From assembly GCF_001420695.1 (NCBI RefSeq), contig NZ_LJJB01000007.1, positions 808,390 to 872,389 of the forward strand: DNA of 64,000 nt, given 5' to 3'. Shown piece after piece: positions 28,675-37,430 of the stretch. A program made the position numbers and the translations under genes. A model generated the notes under the pieces. That model was given only the letters and a program-made list of their open reading frames with translations. It was not told the origin of the DNA and did no database searches. Positions within the stretch are counted from its first letter, which is position 1, and every line of letters starts with the position of its first letter. The DNA comes from Brevibacillus choshinensis (GTDB lineage Bacteria; Bacillota; Bacilli; Brevibacillales; Brevibacillaceae).

Positions 28675-29970
28675 GTGGCGAGAGTATTATTGAATCAACA
28701 TCGAAAAAAACGACTAGAATCCGGTCATCCGTGGATATTTCAGTCAGAAGTACTGGAGATTCAGGGAGACGTATTACCGGGAGAAATCGTGGAAGTTACC
28801 AATCACAAAGGACATTTCCTCGCGAAGGGCTACATCAATCCAGCCTCTCAAATGATCGTCCGCATTTTGAGCTTTGACCCGAATGAAGAGATCGACTATG
28901 ATTTTTTCCTTCGTAAAATTCGGCAGGCAGCAGAATTCCGTAACCGCTTTGTGGACAACCCACGCGCGTGCAGGGTGATTTATGGAGAAGCGGACTTTTT
29001 GCCCGGTCTGATTGTTGACCGTTATGATGGCGTGCTGGTCGTGCAAGTGCTCTCTCTCGGAATCGAGCAACGCCTGGACTGGATTCGCGACGCGCTGGTG
29101 GAAGTATTTGCGCCAGAAGGCATTTATTTGCGTAATGATGTGCCTGTGCGCAAGCTGGAAGGGCTGGAGCAAGGTCAGGGCGTCCTGTACGGAGAATGCC
29201 CTCGTGAGGTCTTGATCGAGGAAAACGGACTAAAGTACTACGTGGATATCGTCGAAGGACAAAAGACCGGATTTTTCTACGATCAGCGAGAAAACCGCGC
29301 TTCTATCGCCCCGTTGATGAAAGGCTGGGGAGAAAAGCATGGCATCTCGTTGCAACCCGTCGACGTCGATGGAGAGCAAATGGTGGTGCCAGTCGACAAA
29401 AGAGGGAAAGTGATCAAAAATCCGTTCTGGGATGGCGCTGAGGTATTGGAGTGCTTTACCCATACAGGCTCGTTCACACTCAACGCCTGCAAGCACGGGG
29501 CGAAAAAAGTCACTGCACTCGATATATCCGAGCATGCCATCGAAACAGCAAAGCGCAATATCACGTTGAATGGCTTTTTGCATCGTGTCGACTTTGTGGT
29601 AGCCAATGCATTTGATTACCTGCGTGAAAATGTAGAGGCAGGACGCAACTGGGATGTCGTCATCCTCGACCCACCTGCTTTTGCCAAATCGCGTGGAGCA
29701 GTAAAAGGCGCAATCCGAGGTTACAAAGATATCAACCTGAACGGATTGAAGCTAGTTCGTCCGGGAGGCTTCCTGGTGACAGCCTCGTGCTCGTACCACA
29801 TGTCTCCCGAGCTGTTCCTCGACACGATTCAAGAGGCAGCGGTAGACGCGAAAAAGATTCTTCGCCTGATCGAATGGCGGGGAGCAGGAAAAGACCACCC
29901 GCAGATTACTGGAGCAGATGAGGCTCATTACTTGAAGTTTGCGATCTTCGAGGTGCGGGATCGGAAGTAG
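28675..29970 (+). CDS. Class I rRNA large-subunit methyltransferase (RlmI/YwbD type)
   Basis: SAM-dependent m5C-type rRNA methyltransferase. The N-terminal PUA RNA-binding domain (about residues 1-80) precedes the central domain and the Rossmann fold with VLECFTHTGSFTLNA, ALDIS and the catalytic-loop DPPAFAKS. Length 431 is above the usual 390-400 because about 37 residues (roughly 218-254, KGWGEKHG to NPFWDGA) are inserted just before the SAM motif, after GFFYDQRENR. The frame is intact throughout. GTG 28675 lies after AGGAGG. Exact target base not determinable. Confidence 0.9.
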   Translation: MARVLLNQHRKKRLESGHPWIFQSEVLEIQGDVLPGEIVEVTNHKGHFLAKGYINPASQMIVRILSFDPNEEIDYDFFLRKIRQAAEFRNRFVDNPRACRVIYGEADFLPGLIVDRYDGVLVVQVLSLGIEQRLDWIRDALVEVFAPEGIYLRNDVPVRKLEGLEQGQGVLYGECPREVLIEENGLKYYVDIVEGQKTGFFYDQRENRASIAPLMKGWGEKHGISLQPVDVDGEQMVVPVDKRGKVIKNPFWDGAEVLECFTHTGSFTLNACKHGAKKVTALDISEHAIETAKRNITLNGFLHRVDFVVANAFDYLRENVEAGRNWDVVILDPPAFAKSRGAVKGAIRGYKDINLNGLKLVRPGGFLVTASCSYHMSPELFLDTIQEAAVDAKKILRLIEWRGAGKDHPQITGADEAHYLKFAIFEVRDRK

Positions 29971-30001
29971 AGAACCTGGATTGTAAAAGAAAATAGAGAA
30001 A

Positions 30002-30027
30002 AACCCCCGTCGCATCAAACGGGGGTT
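30002..30027 (-). terminator. Terminator for the minus-strand gene, shared stem
   Basis: AACCCCCGT (30002-30010) pairs with ACGGGGGTT (30019-30027). Read on the minus strand it is followed by TTTTT, so it serves the gene at 30044-30535; plus-strand T content is poor. Confidence 0.85.
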
Positions 30028-30043
30028 CTATGTGTTTGCACGA

Positions 30044-30535
30044 TCAAGCGAACTGTTTGTCGCTCCTGATACGACGGATGATCTCGAGGGACTGTTTGAG
30101 CCCCAGCTCTTTGCCCAGCATAACTTGTCCTTCTGCTGGGGTGGAAGCTCGCGCCTGGGTCATCATTTGCAGCTCGTGCGAGAGCAAATGTTCGATCAAA
30201 TAGAGCTGTACCTGTCCAATTTCTCGTTCGCTCTTTCGATCACGCTCACTGAACTTCAGACGTTCCTGACTTTCTTCTACGTACTTGTCGATGTCGTTTT
30301 CCAAAAAGTGTGAAGCGGTGCAAATGATGTTACGATAGTCTTCCGTCTGGGAGGGAATCGTACGGACGGTATGACCGAGGTGGGAGAGCAGAAATTTGTT
30401 CAGAACGACATCATTGCGGGTGTAATTATTGTGCAAGAGGGAGTACTCCCCTAAAAAAGACCCGCTGTCTTTGTCAAAACTGTGCAACAACGTATAAGAA
30501 GAGCAGTACGTACAATAGACGAGATAGTCTCTCAT
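30044..30535 (-). CDS. Uncharacterised soluble protein with CxxC motif
   Basis: I do not recognise this 163-residue protein. It begins MRDYLVYCTYCSSYTLLHSF, with a CxxC pair at residues 8 and 11 that might bind metal. A charged, helix-rich middle (about 75-115) is followed by EHLLSHELQMMTQAR and a basic C-terminus. No signal peptide or membrane segment. GGAGGG abuts the ATG at 30541 but lies six bases from the ATG at 30535, so the latter is used. It is transcribed alone, divergent from ddl. Codon use is like its neighbours, so it is probably real. Confidence 0.7.
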   Translation of the reverse strand: MRDYLVYCTYCSSYTLLHSFDKDSGSFLGEYSLLHNNYTRNDVVLNKFLLSHLGHTVRTIPSQTEDYRNIICTASHFLENDIDKYVEESQERLKFSERDRKSEREIGQVQLYLIEHLLSHELQMMTQARASTPAEGQVMLGKELGLKQSLEIIRRIRSDKQFA

Positions 30536-30577
30536 GGACATCCCTCCAACAAAAATAGCTCCATGACAGGAAGTTTA

Positions 30578-30758
30578 TTTGCTATGATATGACGGACAGA
30601 GTCCATGGGTGAATCCCTTGAAATTAGCAAATGGTTTGTGTATGCTGGGTGATGGGCTCGGCCCGGTAAAGAGCAGATGATGGGCTTTTGCATAGCATAG
30701 GAGAGAAAGATACTGGGTAGGCTCTCTGCCACAGCAGAGGGGAAAGGAGTAAGGAAGA
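30578..30758 (+). promoter_or_regulatory. Promoter and structured leader of ddl
   Basis: An extended -10 (TTTGCTATGAT, ending 30588) gives a likely start near 30595, leaving a leader of about 160 bases. GATGGGCT occurs twice (30651-30658 and 30679-30686). GCCC at 30661-30664 can pair with GGGC of either copy, so two exclusive hairpins are possible. An outer ATGCT/AGCAT pairing and a CTCTGC-CACA-GCAGAG hairpin just before the GGGGAAAGGAG ribosome site are also seen. No known riboswitch class was recognised. Confidence 0.45.
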
Positions 30759-31889
30759 ATGGGAAACGAGAAGATTCGTCTAGGTATTATTTACGGTGGG
30801 AAATCCTCGGAGCATGAGGTTTCATTGCGTACGGCCTTGTCCATTATGAAGGCGGTGGACGCAAATAGATACGAAGTGACTCCTATTTACGTCCAGCTCG
30901 ATGGCTCATGGGTGAAAGGGGATGCGATCGCCGGACAATTGCCGGAACGAATCGATGCGCTACGGCTGTCATCAGGAAGCCCAGACGAAAACACAGAGAT
31001 AAGCTCAACAGGACGGCAAATGATTCCTTCCTCCAAGCCAGCTTCCCTGTTTTCAATCGGTCAACAGGTAGATGTGATCTTTCCGGTTGTTCACGGACCA
31101 AACGGAGAAGACGGCACCATCCAAGGCATGCTGGAATTGGCAAATCTACCGTATGTAGGAGCAGGTGTCATGGCTTCTGCAGTCGGTATGGACAAATGGA
31201 TGATGAAAACGGTCTTTGCCCAAACAGGATTGCCTCAGGTAAAGTATGTGGGTCTGCTGCGTTCGCAATGGGAGAATAATCGGGAAGGTACCATGGACCG
31301 GATCGAGCATGAGCTCGGCTACCCTTGCTTTGTAAAGCCAGCTAATATGGGTTCCAGTGTAGGAGTCAATAAAGCGAAGAATCGGGAAGAATTGGCGACG
31401 GCACTCAATGTTGCCGCAAAATTTGACCGTCGATTGATTGTAGAAGAGTTTGTGAGCGCCCGCGAGCTGGAGATTGGTGTCCTCGGAAATGAAGAGATGA
31501 TTACATCGGTAGTCGGCGAAATCATCGCAGCCAAAGAATTCTACGATTATGAAGCCAAGTACAAAGGTGCTGGCACAGAGCTGGCTATTCCAGCTATGGT
31601 ACCGGAACATGTATCGGAACAAATCGCTGATGTCGCGAAGAAAGCATTTCAGGCGTTGGACGGCTCAGGTCTCTCCCGCGTTGACTTTTTCTGGGATGAG
31701 AAAAACGACAAGCTGTACATCAATGAAGTCAACACCATGCCTGGCTTTACCCCGTTCAGTATGTATCCCATGCTGTTTCAGGCAGCGGGTATCAGCTATA
31801 GCGAACTGATCGATAGATTGGTGCAACTGGGTATCGAGCGACACGCAGACAAACAGCGTAATATCGTGGATGCCGAAGAGTTGGAATAG
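30759..31889 (+). CDS. ddl: D-alanine--D-alanine ligase
   Basis: ATP-grasp enzyme joining two D-alanines for peptidoglycan precursors. The 376-residue protein has the N-terminal GGKSSEHEVSLRTA motif, central VVHGPNGEDGTIQGMLE and PYVGAGVMASAVGMDK, and C-terminal FFWDEKNDKLYINEVNTMPGFT carrying the metal ligands. AAAGGAG precedes the ATG. Its product is used by MurF, whose gene lies 1.4 kb downstream on the other strand, with one unrelated gene between them. Confidence 0.97.
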   Translation: MGNEKIRLGIIYGGKSSEHEVSLRTALSIMKAVDANRYEVTPIYVQLDGSWVKGDAIAGQLPERIDALRLSSGSPDENTEISSTGRQMIPSSKPASLFSIGQQVDVIFPVVHGPNGEDGTIQGMLELANLPYVGAGVMASAVGMDKWMMKTVFAQTGLPQVKYVGLLRSQWENNREGTMDRIEHELGYPCFVKPANMGSSVGVNKAKNREELATALNVAAKFDRRLIVEEFVSARELEIGVLGNEEMITSVVGEIIAAKEFYDYEAKYKGAGTELAIPAMVPEHVSEQIADVAKKAFQALDGSGLSRVDFFWDEKNDKLYINEVNTMPGFTPFSMYPMLFQAAGISYSELIDRLVQLGIERHADKQRNIVDAEELE

Positions 31890-31927
31890 GAACAGTGCTC
31901 TGCGACTTAACATGACGATAATTCAAA

Positions 31928-31954
31928 GGATGCCAATGTCTGGCATCCTTTTTT
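31928..31954 (+). terminator. Terminator after ddl
   Basis: GGATGCCA (31928-31935) pairs perfectly with TGGCATCC (31941-31948), followed by six T. Confidence 0.95.
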
Positions 31955-32042
31955 GCATATCTGCCCCTACTGACCGTAACAAAAGTAAGCTCTTCCCCGT
32001 CTCAGAAGAGATCCATTTTTTACAAATTAGGAGCGTGCTTAC

Positions 32043-33179
32043 GTGAAACGATTACTACTTGTATCTATACTTACCCTTGGTTTGCTTGGTTCGGTACTTC
32101 CATCGGGGACGCAGGCGAACGGACAGTCTGAACAACCGACCCACGAACCTTCTGTTATCTATCAGATCACAGCGGATGGAAAGTCAAAGAAAGTCGTGGC
32201 CCAAATGCCGTACATGCATAGAGGGGCTATATCGCCATCAGGACGCTATGTCTATACCGAACGCATCGGCTATGGGAAGGATGACCCTACGGTGCCGTAT
32301 TTGTACAACATTCAGACCAAAAAGCTCACACAGCTGAGCGGTTTTGCCAAATGGTCTCCAAAACAGGACACCCTTTATATTCAGGAAAGAGGGGGAATCA
32401 TCCGAGTCAATCCTGCAGATGGAACGAAGACTGTGCTGGTACAAGCTGTCCCACAGTATCCGGTGCTCGATTTTCTTGTGTCGCCGGACGAACAGTATAT
32501 GGCCTTTTCCAGAAAAAATGAAAAAAGCGGGGACGCTAGCCAAGCGACGCATCTCTACCTGCAGCACTTGCCTACGAGAAAAATGAAAATCAATGACCGC
32601 TATGCATGGGAACTGACTGCATATAGAGGGATTGAGCAATTTTACTGGCTTCCCACCTCGAAAAAGCTGTTCTATCGGACCAAGGATGCGTACAAGGAGC
32701 TGGATCTTCCGACTGGATTGAAGTATGTACACAAGCTGTATGCATTTCCTTCGTATTCGATGGACATGAAGTATCGGTATGTGCTCGCATCTAACGAAGA
32801 ATATCTATTGGATCTGCAATCAGGGAAAAAGGTGATGTTGCAAAAAGAGCCGCAGATGATCATGGAAGGGCAATTGGATACCATCTCCTGGTCGCCAGCT
32901 GGTCACCAGTTTGCGGCAGAACAATTTTTTCGGCCTTCCAATAGCCAAGATTCCTATATGATGCTTCGGTACTATCGAGAAGCTCCAGGTTTCCTGCTTC
33001 CATTTGGGGGAGTGGGACTGAGTGATTACAGTCCATATCTGAACAAAAAAGCCAACGTCCGACTGATCGGCTGGGCAAAAGACGGAAAATCATTCTACGT
33101 TGCGGACTGGGCTTCCATTTACAGCTCGGATTTCTCTCCGGAAAAGCTCGACCCCTACCTACAAGTTATGGAGAAATAA
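32043..33179 (+). CDS. Secreted beta-propeller-like protein of unknown function
   Basis: A 378-residue exported protein. Residues 1-26 form a signal peptide (RLLLVSILTLGLLGSVLPSGTQA, likely cut near ANG). The rest consists of repeated short beta-strand units such as ISPSGRYVYTE, WSPKQDTLYIQ, VSPDEQYMAFS, WSPAGHQFAAE and WAKDGKSFYVAD. These resemble TolB/WD40-like propeller blades. No catalytic motif seen. GTG 32043 follows AGGAG with nine-base spacing. Its T-rich upstream lacks a clear promoter. It may bind an envelope partner, but no function is supported. Confidence 0.75.
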   Translation: MKRLLLVSILTLGLLGSVLPSGTQANGQSEQPTHEPSVIYQITADGKSKKVVAQMPYMHRGAISPSGRYVYTERIGYGKDDPTVPYLYNIQTKKLTQLSGFAKWSPKQDTLYIQERGGIIRVNPADGTKTVLVQAVPQYPVLDFLVSPDEQYMAFSRKNEKSGDASQATHLYLQHLPTRKMKINDRYAWELTAYRGIEQFYWLPTSKKLFYRTKDAYKELDLPTGLKYVHKLYAFPSYSMDMKYRYVLASNEEYLLDLQSGKKVMLQKEPQMIMEGQLDTISWSPAGHQFAAEQFFRPSNSQDSYMMLRYYREAPGFLLPFGGVGLSDYSPYLNKKANVRLIGWAKDGKSFYVADWASIYSSDFSPEKLDPYLQVMEK

Positions 33180-33209
33180 GGGTGAATCAATAGATGGGAG
33201 GAATAAAAA

Positions 33210-33246
33210 GACGCCACTTCTCTGCAAGAATCGCAGAAGTGGCGTC
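33210..33246 (-). terminator. Terminator of murF
   Basis: GACGCCACTTCT (33210-33221) pairs perfectly with AGAAGTGGCGTC (33235-33246). Read on the minus strand the stem is followed by TTTTTATTC, so it mainly terminates murF. Confidence 0.92.
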
Positions 33247-33270
33247 GTATTCATTTACTAGCTTCTCGGG

Positions 33271-34653
33271 TTACGGTTGTTGTTCCAGATCAGTGATGAC
33301 AGTCCACAGCTCCATACCGCGTGAAGCTTTAAACAGAAATGCATGATTCTCGTCGCGTAAAGGGAGCAAAGCGGCTACTGCCTCGTCCTTAGTGGCAACG
33401 TGGAGCTTCTTACCTTCGTAAGCATCGCTGATATGGCGGGAATGCTCCCCGACCGTCAGGAGCATGGAAAAACGATTGCGCAGAGCGTTTGCAAATGCTC
33501 CTACTTGAGCATGCATGTCGTCACTATCAGGGCCTAGTTCATACATGTCGGCCAGAACTAATACCTTTTGTCGTTCAGGGAACAGATCCGCAAACGTACC
33601 GATCGCCGCTTCCATGGAGGTCGGACTGGCATTGTAAGCGTCACTGATGTAAAGGGCCCCATGAGTGGAGTTCACCTGCTCAAACCGCATGGCGGAGAGC
33701 TTTACTGTCGAGAGTGCGTCTGCGATTTGTGTCACGGACATTCCCAACCGTTTGGCGATTGCTACAGCTGGCAGGGCATTTAGGACGCTATGCTTTCCGA
33801 ACAAGGGCAGGAAGGCGGGAAAACGCTCTCCTGAGGCAAAGCACACGGTAAAATGCATGCCGTCTTCGTCAGAGCGGATCTCTTCTGCCCAGATATCAGC
33901 CGGACCTTCCACCGAATAATAGGCGACCTCGCCCGGATACAGATGGGCAATCATACGCAAATATTCGGAGTCGCCGTTCAAGAGAACGAGCCCGTCTGGG
34001 GAAGTGTGAGGGAGGAGCTCTGCTTTGGCGAGGGCAATTTTCTCCCTTGAACCAAAGAACTCCATGTGAGAATCCCCTATGTAGGTGATGACGCTGATTT
34101 CGGGCTTAGCAAGGGAAGCAATCAGATCAATTTCCCCTGCGTGATTCATCCCCATCTCCAATACAGCTGCCTGGTGATGCTCCTCGATTTGCAGGAGAGA
34201 ATAGGGCACGCCCAAATGATTATTCAAGTTTTTGTACGTTTTATAAACGGGGAAATGGCTCTCAAGTACGTGTGCAATGATATCCTTCACGGTCGTTTTT
34301 CCGATGCTTCCCGTAACGGCAATGTGCGGAATCGAAAGCTCTCTCCGATACCCGGCAGCCAGCTTTTGAAAAGCACGTTCGGTGTCATTGACCAGAATCA
34401 GTCCAAATCCCTGTGGCAAGCCCTGCGGAACTTTATTTTCATCTGAAATAACCGCTGCGACGGCGCCTTGCTCGGCCGCTTGGAGGAGAAAGTCATGGCC
34501 GTCACGGGCTCCGCCGGTCAACGCAACAAACAGCGATCCTTCTGCTAACTGGCGCGTGTCAAAGTGAACGGCAGTCAACTGCAAGTCAGGATCACCTGCT
34601 CGCACCAGCCCTTCCGCTTTTATGGCCGCATGTTCCAATGCGATTGGTTTCAT
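33271..34653 (-). CDS. murF: UDP-MurNAc-tripeptide D-Ala-D-Ala ligase
   Basis: Adds D-Ala-D-Ala to the UDP-MurNAc tripeptide, completing the cytoplasmic peptidoglycan precursor. The 460-residue protein shows an N-terminal substrate domain (FDTRQLAEGSLFVAL), the ATP loop VTGSIGKTTVKD, EMGMNHAGEI, and the C-terminal ligase domain with YNASPTSM. AAAGGAG lies nine bases before ATG 34653; the in-frame GTG at 34659 is only three bases from it. Single-gene unit, divergent from the HIT gene. Confidence 0.97.
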   Translation of the reverse strand: MKPIALEHAAIKAEGLVRAGDPDLQLTAVHFDTRQLAEGSLFVALTGGARDGHDFLLQAAEQGAVAAVISDENKVPQGLPQGFGLILVNDTERAFQKLAAGYRRELSIPHIAVTGSIGKTTVKDIIAHVLESHFPVYKTYKNLNNHLGVPYSLLQIEEHHQAAVLEMGMNHAGEIDLIASLAKPEISVITYIGDSHMEFFGSREKIALAKAELLPHTSPDGLVLLNGDSEYLRMIAHLYPGEVAYYSVEGPADIWAEEIRSDEDGMHFTVCFASGERFPAFLPLFGKHSVLNALPAVAIAKRLGMSVTQIADALSTVKLSAMRFEQVNSTHGALYISDAYNASPTSMEAAIGTFADLFPERQKVLVLADMYELGPDSDDMHAQVGAFANALRNRFSMLLTVGEHSRHISDAYEGKKLHVATKDEAVAALLPLRDENHAFLFKASRGMELWTVITDLEQQP

Positions 34654-34846
34654 GTCCACGAGCTCCTTTATGTTGTAATGAGTCCAAACCTCGAAGTCAT
34701 GCTATCACGCACACTTTACCGCCGCAAGGGTAATTTGCTGTCGAAAGATTGCTTTTCGTTTGGACTCTCCGCTATCATAGTACTATCTTCTCATACATAG
34801 TTGGACGAAAGTATGCTGCATCATTGCAAATGAAGGGTGATTTGAG

Positions 34847-35176
34847 ATGGAAAAAAGTATTTTCACGAGAATAATGGACGGTGAGATCCCTGCACGTGTA
34901 GAATACGAAGACGAGCAGGTCATCGTCATTCACGACATCGCTCCAAAAGCTCCCGTACATCTGTTGATCATTCCGCGCAAACCAATCGCGACATTGATGG
35001 ATGTACAGACAGAGGATTTGCCCTTGATCGGCCATATTCATGTGGTTGCTCAAAAGCTAGCGAATCAGCTGGGACTGAAAGGTTTCCGCCTGATCAACAA
35101 CTGCGGCAAAGAAGGTGGACAGGAAGTTTTCCACATTCATTATCATCTTCTTGCAGGCTTTCAGGAAGAAAAATGA
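34847..35176 (+). CDS. HIT family nucleotide-binding protein (HinT type)
   Basis: A 109-residue histidine-triad protein of the HinT branch, which hydrolyses adenosine 5'-phosphoramidates and acyl-adenylates. The triad HIHYHLLAGF at the C-terminus supplies His96, His98 and the nucleophile His100. FTRIMDGEIPARVEYED and RKPIATLMD also match the family. TGAAGGGTGATTTGAG before the ATG is the ribosome site. It lies just upstream of the rpsU promoter. Confidence 0.95.
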   Translation: MEKSIFTRIMDGEIPARVEYEDEQVIVIHDIAPKAPVHLLIIPRKPIATLMDVQTEDLPLIGHIHVVAQKLANQLGLKGFRLINNCGKEGGQEVFHIHYHLLAGFQEEK

Positions 35177-35184
35177 ACTAAAGG

Positions 35185-35214
35185 TTGACCTTCTTTAGTC
35201 AACTATCCTATAAT
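35185..35214 (+). promoter_or_regulatory. SigA-type promoter of rpsU with overlapping inverted repeats
   Basis: TTGACC (35185-35190) and TATAAT (35209-35214) lie 18 bases apart. The -35 is inside two overlapping inverted repeats: ACTAAAG (35177-35183) with CTTTAGT (35193-35199), and GTTGAC (35184-35189) with GTCAAC (35198-35203). These could form an operator or a weak hairpin ending the HIT transcript. Confidence 0.75.
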
Positions 35215-35283
35215 GAAGTGTGACAGTCTGTTCGTACGTTCGATTCAGGCGTCCCACGGTTTTAGCGGAGGGAGGGAAGACAA

Positions 35284-35457
35284 ATGGCAGAAATTCGAGT
35301 CAAGAAAAACGAGTCTTTGGATAGCGCACTTCGCCGCTTCAAGCGTGAGAGCGCAAAATCCGGGGTGATGGCGGAACTCCGTAAACGTCGCCACTTTGAG
35401 AAGCCAAGCATTAAACGCAAGAAGAAATCCGAAGCAGCACGCAAACGTAAGTTTTAA
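35284..35457 (+). CDS. rpsU: 30S ribosomal protein bS21
   Basis: A 57-residue basic ribosomal protein. It begins [20 protein letters not shown] and ends with the lysine/arginine-rich tail [12 protein letters not shown], as in all bS21 proteins. GGAGGGAGGG lies just upstream. First gene of rpsU-yqeY, in the conserved B. subtilis order. Confidence 0.98.
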
Positions 35458-35474
35458 TTGACGGAGGGCCCATC

Positions 35475-35921
35475 ATGAGTGTAATGGAGCGACTCGATCA
35501 AGATATGAAGCAAGCAATGAAGGACAGAGCTGCTCTGAAACTCTCTGTTATTCGCATGGTGAAAGCCGCGTTAAAGAACGAAGAGATTAACAAAGGCAGA
35601 CTTCTGTCTGACGACGAAGTGCTGACCATCTTGACTCGTGAGTTAAAACAACGCCGTGAATCCCTCCACGAATTTGAAAAGGCAGGCCGCGTGGACCTCG
35701 CCTCGAAAGCGCGCGAAGAGATCGACGTGCTCGCCGCTTACTTACCCGCTCAGCTTAGCGAACAAGAAGTTCGTGATATCGTTCGGGAAGCTATTGTAGC
35801 CACGAATGCCTCCTCTAAAAAAGAGATGGGCAAAGTAATGGGTGCAATCATGCCGAAAGTGAAAGGCAGAGCAGACGGAAACCTCGTGCAAAAGATTGTA
35901 TCTGAGGAACTACCATCGTAG
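35475..35921 (+). CDS. yqeY: YqeY/GatB-like domain protein
   Basis: A 148-residue protein of the GatB/Yqey family. It resembles the tail domain of the amidotransferase subunit GatB, and a tRNA-linked role is assumed but not shown. Motifs include [32 protein letters not shown] and the C-terminal [12 protein letters not shown]. It starts 17 bases after rpsU, with GGAGGG upstream, and ends at a strong terminator. Confidence 0.94.
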   Translation: MSVMERLDQDMKQAMKDRAALKLSVIRMVKAALKNEEINKGRLLSDDEVLTILTRELKQRRESLHEFEKAGRVDLASKAREEIDVLAAYLPAQLSEQEVRDIVREAIVATNASSKKEMGKVMGAIMPKVKGRADGNLVQKIVSEELPS

Positions 35922-35955
35922 ACGAGTAACACCTCATATAGATACGAACAGGAAG

Positions 35956-35984
35956 AACCCAGCCGGTTGACGGTTGGGTTTTTT
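35956..35984 (+). terminator. Terminator after yqeY
   Basis: AACCCAGCCG (35956-35965) pairs with CGGTTGGGTT (35971-35980) with one wobble, followed by TTTTT. Confidence 0.93.
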
Positions 35985-36079
35985 CTTAGTTTGTTAAAAA
36001 AATGAAACGATTCCCATTGTGTTTCGTATACCTTATAAGCCATTCGTGGAAGCTGATAGGTAGAGAGGAGGGAGAGGCG

Positions 36080-37423
36080 ATGAATACAGCACGGCCAGCA
36101 ATACGTCCGTTGCGGGTTATGCTATCGCTGCTAAGCTTGCTGACGGGACTCATGATGCTTGTTTCGGGACAGACTGCATCCGCAGCGACCTATCAAAAAG
36201 CGTTTTGGATTCCCGTGGATAATACGATTGAGAGAGGCTTAGAGAGCTTTCTGAAGCGGGCTTTTTTAGAAGCGGAGCAGCAGCAAGCTGATCTTGTCAT
36301 CCTGGATATCAACACGCCAGGGGGAGAAGTGAATGCGGCTGGAGAGATCGGACAGCTCATCCGACAAGCTCCGATGCATGTGGTCGCTTATATCGACAAT
36401 CAAGCATTTTCAGCCGGGACTTACATCGCGTTGAATGCGAATGAAATTGTGATGACGCCAGGTAGCAGTATGGGAGCAGCGACACCGATTGATATGGCTG
36501 GGAATGCGGCAGATGTAAAAGTCATCTCTGCGTGGTCCAAGCAAATGCAAAGCGCTGCCAAGCTGAACGATCGCAATCCGGACGTCGCTCGTGCGATGGT
36601 GGAGATTGACACTGACTTTCCAGGGTTAAAGGGCAAAGGTACTGTGCTCTCACTGGATGCGCTTACAGCTGAAAAAGTCGGATACGCGGATCGGGTGGTT
36701 GCAGGTAAAGACGAATTGCTCAGTAAGCTAGGAGTAAAATCCGATGCGGTGCAGAAGATTGAACCGACAGCAGGTGAGCGCGTCGCCAGATGGGTTACCA
36801 GTCCGGTTATCATGAGTCTGCTGTTAGTGATTGGATTGGTTGGGATTGTAGTTGAGCTATTCGCACCCGGTTTTGGAGTTGCGGGTACGATTTCACTGGT
36901 ATCATTTGGATTGTACTTCTTCGGTCACTTTGTCGCGGGTTTTGCCAACTGGCTGCACATCGCACTGTTCATCATAGGAATATTTTTGATGATCATGGAA
37001 ATATTTTTGCCGGGTGGTATTGTCGGGGCCATTGGTTTCATCAGCATCGTCACGGGTTTGGTTATGGCGGCCTACGATACGCAGCAGGGACTTGCATCTT
37101 TGGGAATTGCCGTTGTCATTACGGTGATCATCACAGTCCTGCTAGTGAAACGATTTGGGGTGAAGGGGTTGTTCAATAAATTCATTCTTGGAGACACCCA
37201 ACGAAACGAAGAAGGCTACGTAGCACCAAAAGACCAGCGAGATCTTTTGCACAAAGAAGGGATTGCCCTTACACCATTACGTCCTGCCGGTATGGTTAAG
37301 GTAGATGGCAAGAGAGTAGACGCCGTGAGCATGGGTGGCTTTGTGGCTGCAGGTACGCCTATTGTCGTCATTCAGGTAGAAGGCACGCGCGTCGTCGTGC
37401 AGGAACAAGAACAGAAGGAGTGA
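36080..37423 (+). CDS. yqeZ: NfeD-family membrane serine protease (YqeZ)
   Basis: Long-form NfeD protein that usually pairs with a flotillin. The N-terminus has a signal/anchor (about residues 15-38). A ClpP/SppA-like protease domain follows, with [10 protein letters not shown] and [17 protein letters not shown] carrying the predicted catalytic serine. Three to four membrane helices come next, and a C-terminal NfeD OB-fold (about 385-445). Length 447 (B. subtilis YqeZ about 437). The frame is open from 36002, but GAGGAGGGAGAGG supports ATG 36080. floA starts seven bases after its stop. Confidence 0.93.
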   Translation: MNTARPAIRPLRVMLSLLSLLTGLMMLVSGQTASAATYQKAFWIPVDNTIERGLESFLKRAFLEAEQQQADLVILDINTPGGEVNAAGEIGQLIRQAPMHVVAYIDNQAFSAGTYIALNANEIVMTPGSSMGAATPIDMAGNAADVKVISAWSKQMQSAAKLNDRNPDVARAMVEIDTDFPGLKGKGTVLSLDALTAEKVGYADRVVAGKDELLSKLGVKSDAVQKIEPTAGERVARWVTSPVIMSLLLVIGLVGIVVELFAPGFGVAGTISLVSFGLYFFGHFVAGFANWLHIALFIIGIFLMIMEIFLPGGIVGAIGFISIVTGLVMAAYDTQQGLASLGIAVVITVIITVLLVKRFGVKGLFNKFILGDTQRNEEGYVAPKDQRDLLHKEGIALTPLRPAGMVKVDGKRVDAVSMGGFVAAGTPIVVIQVEGTRVVVQEQEQKE

Positions 37424-37430
37424 TCGTTAC

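Noticed and set aside
30595-30758. Cobalamin or T-box riboswitch before ddl
   Set aside because: A GCCAC string is present, but the B12-box context and the T-box GGTGGNACCGCG are missing.
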